This document shows positions 9,248 to 17,273 of a DNA stretch of 27,058 nt, piece after piece. The stretch's first letter is position 1, and each line of letters begins with the position of its first letter. The position numbers and the translations under genes were made by a program. Under the pieces are notes generated by a model. It worked only from the letters and a program-made list of their open reading frames with translations. It was not told the DNA's origin and did not search any database. The DNA lies in assembly GCA_002424625.1 (NCBI GenBank), contig DIKR01000010.1, positions 1-27,058 of the forward strand, given 5' to 3'. The DNA comes from Desulfuromonadaceae bacterium UBA5613 (GTDB taxonomy: Bacteria > Desulfobacterota > Desulfuromonadia > Desulfuromonadales > UBA2197).

Positions 9248-10464
9248 GACTGTCCTTTGCGGCGAACCTGCCCGCGGCTCATCTCTACCGCCATCTGCGC
9301 CACCCGTTCCGAGCAACCGCCCGGACCGATCTTCTCCCTGACCAGTGCCAACCCTTGCCGCAAAGCAGCGGCGTGTGCCGGATCAGAAAGAATAGCGTTG
9401 AGTTCAGCGCCAAGGAGCTGTGGATCGGCGGCGTCCTGAACAAATTCACCAGCAACTTCCTGACCGGCGATAATATTCGGCAAACCGATAAAAGGGACCT
9501 TGATCAGATGCCGGCCAATGGCATAGGTCAAGGGCGCCACCCGGTAAATGAGCAACAGCGGCGTACCGACCAGGGCGACTTGCAAGGTCACCGTCCCCGA
9601 AACCGCGAGAACAGCGTCACAAGCATTGGCGACATTGTAAACCGACTCGGCAACGAGAGTCAGGGGCAGGTCAGCTCCGCCGGCCTCTGCAATCGCGGCG
9701 CCAAGCCGTTCTGTCCCGAGAGTGGAAGCGACCGGGCAAAGGAAATGAACCGACGGATGCTCCTGCATGACGATCCGTGCGGTTGCCAGCAGGGTCGGCA
9801 GATTATAGCGCAGTTCCGTACCGCGACTGCCAGGAAAGAGCCCGACAACCGGAGAGCCAGAAGGGATTCCAAGTCGACGCAGCAAAGGTTCGCGCTCCTC
9901 GCTGATCTGCACCTGATCAGTAAGGGGATTGCCGACATACTCGACGTCGATATCAAGTCCGGCATACAGGGGCGGTTCGAAGGGGAGAATAGCCGCAAGA
10001 CGGTCGACAACTTTAGCAATATTCTTCACCCTCCCCCGTCGCCACGCCCAGACCTGCGGGCTGACATAGTAAAGGACGGGAATACCAAGCTTTTTAGCGA
10101 CTGCGGCGAGGCGAAGATTAAAATCCGGGAAGTCGATAAGGATGAGGAGATCAGGGCGCTGCTCCCCCTGCAAAATCTTCTTGAGGCGTTGAAAGGTCCG
10201 CCAGATGATCGGAAAGTGTCCGATGACTTCGACAATCCCCATGACCGAGATGGTCTTGCCGGGGATGATGATCTCACATCCGGCCGCAGCCATCTGCTCA
10301 CCGCCAACGCCGAAAAAAGAGAGCTCCGGATCAATACCCTGCGCAGCCCGGATCAGATTGGCGCCGTGCAGATCCCCGGAGGCTTCGCCGGTCACAACCA
10401 TGGCGCGACGTGGATCAGTGTTATTTGGCGGAAAGTAATTTTCAGACAAAGGAGTGTTTTCCAT
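9241..10464 (-). CDS. lpxB: Lipid-A-disaccharide synthase
   Basis: GT-B family enzyme of 407 residues that condenses UDP-2,3-diacylglucosamine with lipid X to make the beta-1',6-linked lipid A disaccharide. Family blocks are VVTGEASGDLHGANLIRA (about 23-40), ILIDFPDFNLRLA, YYVSPQVWAWRRGR and LFPGSRGTEL. The ATG at 10464 is chosen over a TTG six codons earlier; neither has a clear ribosome binding site. About 20 residues precede the conserved GEASGD block, so the true start could be slightly later. First gene of the left transcription unit, with its own promoter-like sequence. Its usual partner lpxA is more than 9 kb away. Confidence 0.95.
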   Translation of the reverse strand: MENTPLSENYFPPNNTDPRRAMVVTGEASGDLHGANLIRAAQGIDPELSFFGVGGEQMAAAGCEIIIPGKTISVMGIVEVIGHFPIIWRTFQRLKKILQGEQRPDLLILIDFPDFNLRLAAVAKKLGIPVLYYVSPQVWAWRRGRVKNIAKVVDRLAAILPFEPPLYAGLDIDVEYVGNPLTDQVQISEEREPLLRRLGIPSGSPVVGLFPGSRGTELRYNLPTLLATARIVMQEHPSVHFLCPVASTLGTERLGAAIAEAGGADLPLTLVAESVYNVANACDAVLAVSGTVTLQVALVGTPLLLIYRVAPLTYAIGRHLIKVPFIGLPNIIAGQEVAGEFVQDAADPQLLGAELNAILSDPAHAAALRQGLALVREKIGPGGCSERVAQMAVEMSRGQVRRKGQSC

Positions 10465-10495
10465 TCGAGGCGATAGTAACAAAAGTAAAGAGGTG

Positions 10496-10525
10496 AATGT
10501 ACGGCACTCCTTGCAGAATTGTCAA
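10496..10525 (-). promoter_or_regulatory. Candidate promoter of the lpxB-msbA-...-gmhB unit
   Basis: On the minus strand a consensus TTGACA (10525-10520) is followed after 18 bp by TACATT (10501-10496), matching 4 of 6 -10 positions including T1, A2 and T6. The predicted start near 10488 leaves a leader of about 24 nt before the lpxB ATG. A separate promoter is needed because the CRISPR island and the lpxA terminator separate lpxB from the upstream lpx genes. Confidence 0.55.
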
Positions 10526-10553
10526 TATGATCGTTCTTTTAGTCACTATTCAG

Positions 10554-10589
10554 CCCCCCCCTTTGAAAAAGGGGGGCCGGGGGGGATTT
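10554..10589 (+). repeat. C/G-rich palindromic element A1
   Basis: Core CCCCCCTTTG-AA-AAAGGGGGG, then CCGGGGGGGATTT on the plus strand. Leftmost of eight related elements in the island. It faces A2 across about 16 bp in inverted orientation, as in paired REP/BIME elements. No T-run follows, so it is not called a terminator. Confidence 0.8.
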
Positions 10590-10605
10590 AAACTCGCGAC
10601 CAAGC

Positions 10606-10640
10606 AAATCCCCCTAAATCCCCCTTTGACAAAGGGGGAC
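10606..10640 (-). repeat. C/G-rich palindromic element A2
   Basis: AAATCCCCCTAAAT on the plus strand, then the palindrome CCCCCTTTGACAAAGGGGG. Inverted relative to A1 and directly beside the decayed distal end of the CRISPR array. The centre contains TTGACA on the plus strand. Confidence 0.8.
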
Positions 10641-10644
10641 TTTT

Positions 10645-10938
10645 AGACAAATTCACGCCCGACCTTGCGGCCGGGTGCTTCATGATCAGACCCGAAGACC
10701 TGGAGTGCAAGATTTGCTTCAATCCTCACCCGCTTTGTTTTGCTGTAGGCGTCGATACAGTTTCAATCCTCACCCGGCCTTGCGGCCGGGTGCTTCTCGG
10801 CTACCACTTCGACCGACTCGTGAGCGGCAAGTTTCAATCCTCACCCGGCCTTGCGGCCGGGTGCTTCTATTCCTCTTCCACCATAGTTCTCGTAATTCGC
10901 GGTTTCAATCCTCACCCGGCCTTGCGGCCGGGTGCTTC
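10645..10938 (-). CRISPR. Short type I-C CRISPR array, three intact and two decayed repeats
   Basis: Intact 37-bp repeats lie at 10902-10938, 10831-10867 and 10760-10796, identical by eye and spaced 71 bp apart, giving two 34-nt spacers. Each repeat on the plus strand starts GTTTCAATCCTCACCC and has a 9-bp stem CACCCGGCC/GGCCGGGTG with loop TTGC. In crRNA sense (minus) it ends GAGGATTGAAAC, the I-C type handle. Decayed repeats are at 10645-10681 (only the 3' plus-strand half conserved) and 10716-10732 (only the first 17 bp). They are separated by a 34-nt spacer remnant, and a 27-bp shortening precedes the next intact repeat. The decayed end is distal, so the leader is at the cas2 side. Confidence 0.95.
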
Positions 10939-11115
10939 TGTCACCATTTTTATGGCAACAGATTCGACAAGTTGCGCATTACTTTTCGCGAACCTGTCAT
11001 TTTTACCTGAGCAGGGAAATCCCGCTCACTTCTCCTTCCTGTTTTCTTCGTAATATTAGCTTGTTGCCCGATCGCGAACCGCCCGGAATTTTCGCAAGAG
11101 CAACCGGTTCGCGGC
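10939..11115 (-). promoter_or_regulatory. CRISPR leader region between cas2 and the array
   Basis: This 177-bp AT-richer stretch lies between cas2 and the leader-proximal repeat. It carries CGCGAACC at 10987-10994 and 11073-11080, and its reverse complement at 11106-11113. The last two form a 9-bp stem (CGCGAACCG/CGGTTCGCG) directly behind the cas2 stop. A further dyad GAGC-GGGA/TCCC-GCTC lies at 11009-11027. A TAATATTA stretch is at 11052-11059. I could not place a -35/-10 pair with normal spacing for the array. Confidence 0.7.
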
Positions 11116-11409
11116 TCAAACAATTAATGGCTCTTCGTCAAAAAAGATCGTCCGCATTGTTCCAAAACTTTCCATGTGGCGCTCACGCGGCTCGGTGATG
11201 CGGTAAATACGCAGGCTATCCATATGCTGATTCATTTCTTTCAGAAGCTTGCGGCGCAAATCCTCGTATTGCATCTCGTTGACCTGGCATTCAAAGATCG
11301 AGAGTTGCACCCGCTGGCCAAAATTTTTGCAAACCTGCGCAACCCGCCGCAAACGCCGCCGTCCCGCCTTAGTCTCGGTATTGACGTCATAACAGACCAC
11401 CACCCACAT
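11116..11409 (-). CDS. cas2: CRISPR-associated endoribonuclease Cas2 (type I-C)
   Basis: 97 residues of the ferredoxin-like Cas2 fold, the scaffold of the Cas1-Cas2 integrase. It starts MWVVVCYDVNTETKAGRRRL with the conserved Asp at 8, and has QLSIFEC (about 35-41). The ATG at 11409 has an excellent AAGGAGGG six bases upstream. The open frame upstream to 11574 would read through a palindromic repeat and the cas1 end, so it is rejected. Cas2 directly precedes the leader, the usual I-C arrangement. Confidence 0.95.
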   Translation of the reverse strand: MWVVVCYDVNTETKAGRRRLRRVAQVCKNFGQRVQLSIFECQVNEMQYEDLRRKLLKEMNQHMDSLRIYRITEPRERHMESFGTMRTIFFDEEPLIV

Positions 11410-11442
11410 TCTACCCTCCTTACAAAACCAATAACGCGAACA

Positions 11443-11478
11443 CTCCCCCCTTTGGAAAAGGGGGGCCGGGGGGGATTT
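11443..11478 (+). repeat. C/G-rich palindromic element B
   Basis: Core CCCCCCTTTGG-AAAAGGGGGG followed by CCGGGGGGGATTT, in the 76-bp gap between cas1 and cas2. It begins a few bases after the cas1 stop. A hairpin here could reduce cas2 relative to cas1 or mark an insertion. Confidence 0.8.
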
Positions 11479-11485
11479 CCCGCGT

Positions 11486-12520
11486 TCAGACGAACAACAA
11501 CGGTGTGTATTCCTCCAGATCCCCGCGCAGATGCCGGGCCAGCAAGCGGGCCTGCACATGCGGACCGAGTCCAAAAGGGATCTTTTCTGCCAACACAGGA
11601 TGTTCGATCTCCTCTTGCTTGCGCTTCTGCCAGGCGACGATCACCTCTTTGCGACCGGCATCGTTCAGATAAGTGGCACCACCGGGGCGAATTTCAAAAT
11701 GCTTCTCCGTAATCTGTTTACGGTTGATCAGGGTCAACGCCAGACGATCCGCCACCACCGCCCGAAATTCTTCCATCAGATCGAGGGCCAACGATGGCCG
11801 CCCCGGCCGCAGAGCATGGAGAAAACCCATCTGGCTGTCGAGCCCCACCCCTTCGACGGCGCTGATGCAGTCGTTGAGGAGCAGGGTATAAAGGAACGAC
11901 AACAGCCCGTTGATCGGATCGAGGGGCGGTCGGCGGTTGCGGCCGTTCATGCGGAAAGTCTCCCGCTCGGCCGGTTTGACCATCTGGTCGAAGACCGAAA
12001 AATAACAGTGGGCGGCCTCCCCTTCGAGCCCGCGAATGTGATCGAGTTCACGGCTGTCTTTAAGCTGAAACAGCACCTCGCCCAATACGACAGTAGTTTG
12101 ATGTAAAGCTGCTTTTTCTTCGGAAAGGCCGCTCTCTCGGGCCGACCGCATGACGACCTGCCGGGTATTCTTGATCTTTCCGGCGACGATGTTGCGGGCA
12201 ATGGGAGCGGCTTTCTCCCCATCGCGCACCGTCTCGTACTGCACTTGGCGCAGCAACACGTTGCCGTTGGTCTTGCCGACCACACGGCATTTGAACTTGC
12301 CGTTGCGATCGAGGATCACCAATGCCCGGCCATCGTCAGCGCAACGCGCCATGATAAAGGGGCTGAGCATAACATTGCCCATGGTGACGATACTGCCGAG
12401 GTGGTGCAACGGCACCTGCATCTGGGTCTTGCCCTCGATTTCGACCTTGACCGTTTCGTGATCCAGATGAACGTAAGCGCCCTGAGTCATGACAAAAAGA
12501 GTATTCAGCAACTGCTTCAT
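11486..12520 (-). CDS. cas1: CRISPR-associated integrase Cas1 (type I-C)
   Basis: Metal-dependent integrase of 344 residues that inserts new spacers at the leader-repeat junction. The catalytic triad is visible: E166 in RGLEGEAAHCYF, H235 in MGFLHALRPGRPSLALDL and D247 in the same block. The length is right for I-C Cas1. The ATG at 12520 has GGGGGGAGG eight to nine bases upstream; part of that site belongs to palindromic element C. It overlaps the DUF559 gene by 4 bp (ATGA). Confidence 0.96.
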   Translation of the reverse strand: MKQLLNTLFVMTQGAYVHLDHETVKVEIEGKTQMQVPLHHLGSIVTMGNVMLSPFIMARCADDGRALVILDRNGKFKCRVVGKTNGNVLLRQVQYETVRDGEKAAPIARNIVAGKIKNTRQVVMRSARESGLSEEKAALHQTTVVLGEVLFQLKDSRELDHIRGLEGEAAHCYFSVFDQMVKPAERETFRMNGRNRRPPLDPINGLLSFLYTLLLNDCISAVEGVGLDSQMGFLHALRPGRPSLALDLMEEFRAVVADRLALTLINRKQITEKHFEIRPGGATYLNDAGRKEVIVAWQKRKQEEIEHPVLAEKIPFGLGPHVQARLLARHLRGDLEEYTPLLFV

Positions 12521-12921
12521 GATGTTACCTCCCCCCTTTGCAAAAGGGGGCCGGGGGCATTTGCCAACGCCCTCTGCATCGCGACAAATACCTCCTCCAG
12601 AACCGCCTCTGTCTCTTTTAATACCTGCATATTGTCAAATCTCATGATCATCAATCCCTCTTGTGCAAGATATTGATCTCTAGCCATGTCCTTCTGCCGG
12701 TGTTCCGGCTCGGAATGTTGGCTGCCGTCCACCTCGATAACCAGTTTTGCAGCCGGAGCATAAAAATCGACGATAAAGTGCCCAATCGGTTTCTGTCGAT
12801 AAAACTGTACCCCCAGCAACTGTTTTCCACGCAAATGCGACCAAAGCAGACGCTCGGCATCGGTCATGCTCTTGCGCAACGCACGGGACGGCTCTTTCAG
12901 ATTAAGATTGTATTCGAGCAT
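12517..12921 (-). CDS. DUF559-domain endonuclease-like protein inserted between cas4 and cas1
   Basis: Protein of 134 residues with the DUF559 (Vsr-related, restriction-endonuclease-like) fold. Visible are AERLLWSHLR (22-31), a VQFYRQKPIG block (38-47), D52 in FIVDFY and E63-x-D65-G in VIEVDGSQH. These are the likely nuclease acidic residues. This gene is not part of the standard I-C operon. It is bracketed by palindromic elements C and D in inverted orientation. Its last ~13 residues (APGPLLQRGEVTS) are encoded by element C, and the G-run of D takes the place of a ribosome binding site. It could be a mobile cassette, or an adaptation accessory. No role is established. Confidence 0.85.
   Translation of the reverse strand: MLEYNLNLKEPSRALRKSMTDAERLLWSHLRGKQLLGVQFYRQKPIGHFIVDFYAPAAKLVIEVDGSQHSEPEHRQKDMARDQYLAQEGLMIMRFDNMQVLKETEAVLEEVFVAMQRALANAPGPLLQRGEVTS
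12530..12562 (+). repeat. C/G-rich palindromic element C
   Basis: CCCCCCTTTGC-AAAAGGGGG then CCGGGGGCATT. It lies within the 3' end of the DUF559 gene and supplies part of the cas1 ribosome binding site. Inverted relative to element D. Confidence 0.8.
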
Positions 12922-12928
12922 GTTTCTG

Positions 12929-12965
12929 AAATCCCCCTCAATCCCCCTTTGTCAAAGGGGGAATT
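12929..12965 (-). repeat. C/G-rich palindromic element D
   Basis: AAATCCCCCTCAAT then CCCCCTTTGTCAAAGGGGG, 8 bp upstream of the DUF559 start. The rest of this gap up to the cas4 stop (12966-13018) shows no gene or clear signal. Confidence 0.8.
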
Positions 12966-13018
12966 AACAAGATCGAACCGTTAAATCCATCTGAATGCCC
13001 GCCATCCTCGCCTGATTG

Positions 13019-13672
13019 TCACCCCACTTTGGAAAAGGGGGGCCGGGGGGGATTCGATTCCTCAATCATGAACAACTCCCGCACCGCCCGACGGCTTCGC
13101 CCCTGATCAGCGACGACGGCAGGCAGACACGCTTCCCGCAGCGAACACCCCTCGCAACGCTTATCATTCACCGGTGGCGGCAGCATATCGTTTTCCAATA
13201 ATGCGCCGACCGCCGCCGCCACCTTTGCTACTTCATCACGCATGGCGTCGCTGAAGACTATCTCGCGGCGTTCCCGTGAGCCATGCCAGTAGAGCGCCCC
13301 CTTATCGACGGTCACACCGAACATCTCTTCGAGGCAAAGGGCTTGGGCGCAGAGCTGCAAGGTTTCGTGATGACCCTTGCGTTGCCGGCCCGACTTGTAT
13401 TCGACCGGATAAGGGAGATCGCCATAAAACTCCACCTGATCAGCCTTTCCGACCAGATTCAGTCGCCGCGACCAGAGGGGGAGCGCCCGCTCGCTGCGGA
13501 CGCTCCCCTGCTCGTGAGACGAGACCTCGTCTACATGCTCATGCACGTCCCGGCCGCGCATGGTGTAGAGATTTTCGCTCCACACCTGTTCGACATGGAT
13601 CAGGGCGCACTGACGCGGGCAGTAGCTATAGTGCTCAAGTGCGGAGAGCATGACCGGTTGTGGCTGGTTCAT
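13019..13672 (-). CDS. cas4: CRISPR-associated exonuclease Cas4
   Basis: RecB-like nuclease of 217 residues with an iron-sulfur cluster, which trims prespacers and checks the PAM during adaptation. Cluster cysteines are C18 (YCPRQC) and C173, C176, C182 (CEGCSLREAC). Nuclease residues are H44, D78 (GKADQVEF), E91 and K93 (PVEYKSG). ATG at 13672 has GAGGG upstream; a longer start at 13723 would read through a hairpin and the cas7 end. The C-terminal ~11 residues (NPPRPPFSKVG) are encoded by palindromic element E, so the native end of Cas4 seems to have been replaced by repeat sequence. Confidence 0.95.
   Translation of the reverse strand: MNQPQPVMLSALEHYSYCPRQCALIHVEQVWSENLYTMRGRDVHEHVDEVSSHEQGSVRSERALPLWSRRLNLVGKADQVEFYGDLPYPVEYKSGRQRKGHHETLQLCAQALCLEEMFGVTVDKGALYWHGSRERREIVFSDAMRDEVAKVAAAVGALLENDMLPPPVNDKRCEGCSLREACLPAVVADQGRSRRAVRELFMIEESNPPRPPFSKVG
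13022..13054 (+). repeat. C/G-rich palindromic element E
   Basis: CCCCACTTTGG-AAAAGGGGGG then CCGGGGGGGATT, overlapping the last codons of cas4 and its stop region. Confidence 0.8.
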
Positions 13673-13687
13673 GATTGTCCCTCGTAG

Positions 13688-13708
13688 GGGCACCCCGACG
13701 GGGTGCCC
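13688..13708 (-). other. 9-bp hairpin between cas7 and cas4
   Basis: Perfect inverted repeat GGGCACCCC-GAC-GGGGTGCCC in the 47-bp cas7-cas4 gap, ending about 15 bp before the cas4 start. Its sequence is unrelated to the other palindromes. It may lower cas4-cas1-cas2 expression relative to the effector genes or protect the upstream mRNA. No T-run follows. Confidence 0.7.
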
Positions 13709-13719
13709 GACTTTCGGCA

Positions 13720-14580
13720 TCAAAGCTTTTCAATGATTTCAACACCGTCAGGAGCTGTTCCCACGCTGACGGTGTAGTCCTTGAACGACCGTGCTGGCCC
13801 TTCTGATCCTGTTTTGCGCTGGATATCGATCAGATTGAAAAGTTTGTGCGCGGGAGCATTGCCGAGTTTGTCCCGATGTTTGAAGACAAAAAGTTTCTGA
13901 CTGCTCATCATCCCCCTAGCGGCGGAACGGTCATGCTCAAACATGTTGGCCAGCGCGTTCCAGAGTAGCTCAAGATCTTCTTCGTTGAAGCCGGTCTTCT
14001 CCGCCAGTGGCGCAGAGACAAAACCGTGAGCAACGTACAGACCGTAAGGAACGATGTGTTTGCGCCCCATGGTCCGCTCTTTTTCCAGATCCTTTTCGTT
14101 GGTCACCGCCATGCGGGTGATGCTTATCTCCTGCGATACGATCGGTTCGACGCTCTTGGCGAACGCCAGTTGTACCGGACCACGCACCTGCCCACAATTG
14201 ACTTCGGTAGTCATGACCGCACCGAAGCTACGGATATCATAGAAGTTCGCACACATCCAGCCGGTGATCTTTTGCGCGTCCGCGACAGCCTTCGGCAACT
14301 TTTTGGCTTCGGACTTCAATTCGAAGGCCTTGTAGGCCATCTCATGAGTCTGATTGAGCACCGACTTTTCCTGTATATAAATATTGAACCCTTGAGCACT
14401 CTCTTTGGCTAGCGCCACATGATTACGGATTTTACGCTTTAAGCAAACGTCGGTAACCAGCCCGTGACCGGTCTCCGGATCGAAGCGCGGCATGTTGCCG
14501 GCGTCGGGGTCGCCGTTGGGATTTCCGTTTTCAACATCGAACAACAGAACGAATTCATAGCGGTTGGCAATTGTGGTCAT
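13720..14580 (-). CDS. cas7: Type I-C Cascade backbone subunit Cas7 (Csd2)
   Basis: 286-residue RAMP protein that forms the helical backbone along the crRNA. It starts [20 protein letters not shown] with the family's [21 protein letters not shown] block (about 21-41). Further blocks are VCLKRKIRN and [11 protein letters not shown]. The ATG is preceded by AGGAGGG inside the end of cas8c, only 3 bp away, which couples the two genes. Length is normal for Csd2. Confidence 0.96.
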   Translation of the reverse strand: MTTIANRYEFVLLFDVENGNPNGDPDAGNMPRFDPETGHGLVTDVCLKRKIRNHVALAKESAQGFNIYIQEKSVLNQTHEMAYKAFELKSEAKKLPKAVADAQKITGWMCANFYDIRSFGAVMTTEVNCGQVRGPVQLAFAKSVEPIVSQEISITRMAVTNEKDLEKERTMGRKHIVPYGLYVAHGFVSAPLAEKTGFNEEDLELLWNALANMFEHDRSAARGMMSSQKLFVFKHRDKLGNAPAHKLFNLIDIQRKTGSEGPARSFKDYTVSVGTAPDGVEIIEKL

Positions 14581-14583
14581 GGT

Positions 14584-17099
<2,516 letters not shown>

Positions 17100-17139
17100 A
17101 AATGAGGCCACTATGTGGGCTCCAAAACAATTTCGATAT

Positions 17140-17178
17140 TCAGGATCTCCCTGGCGCTACTCTTGTTCTGATTCTCAT
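17140..17178 (-). CDS. AGA-rich 12-codon mini-ORF, candidate CreT-like toxin
   Basis: An AAGGAG (17190-17185) six bases before ATG is followed by 12 codons giving MRIRTRVAPGRS and TGA. Codons 2, 4, 6 and 11 are AGA; every Arg in the peptide uses it. Arg codons in the surrounding genes are mostly CGN by eye. In the known Haloarcula CreTA pair the toxin RNA works by sequestering the rare tRNA that reads AGA, using a strong ribosome binding site and start codon. A simple leader peptide is an alternative. The function is inferred. Confidence 0.6.
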   Translation of the reverse strand: MRIRTRVAPGRS

Positions 17179-17200
17179 AGTAGTCTCCTTTTTGCGCCAC

Positions 17201-17229
17201 AGAGTAAAATTAGAAGAAGGTAATGTCAA
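17201..17229 (-). promoter_or_regulatory. Candidate promoter of the AGA-rich mini-ORF
   Basis: Consensus TTGACA (17229-17224) and, after 17 bp, TACTCT (17206-17201), which keeps the three best conserved -10 bases (T1, A2, T6). The predicted start near 17194 is only a few bases before the Shine-Dalgarno sequence, giving a very short leader. The spacer contains TAATTT. Confidence 0.6.
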
Positions 17230-17236
17230 ATAAAAA

Positions 17237-17273
17237 TTCAATGAATGAAGTAAGCATCAATCAGAAACTAAAT
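17237..17273 (+). promoter_or_regulatory. Candidate Cascade target site (TTC PAM plus partial protospacer) upstream of the mini-ORF promoter
   Basis: Plus strand TTC at 17237-17239 is the usual I-C PAM. The adjoining AATGAATGAAGTAAGCA (17240-17256) matches the orphan spacer AATGAGGAAAGAAAGCA at positions 1-5, 9-11 and 13-17. Mismatches fall at 6, 7, 8 and 12. The match fades from position 18, so binding without full cleavage is expected. The PAM lies 7 bp from the -35 box, close enough for a bound complex to hinder RNA polymerase. Confidence 0.6.

Noticed and set aside
10554..10640. Palindromic elements A1/A2 as transcription terminators of the array
   Set aside because: G-rich tails rather than T-runs follow, and the same elements occur in six other places, including inside genes.
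10675..11053. Plus-strand open frames across the CRISPR array
   Set aside because: The translated peptides are periodic copies of the repeat (FNPHPALRPGA type) and carry no gene-like start.
17108..17122. CCACTATGTGG dyad between the mini-ORF and the orphan repeat as an operator
   Set aside because: The 4-bp arms are too short to separate from chance and no regulator gene is nearby.
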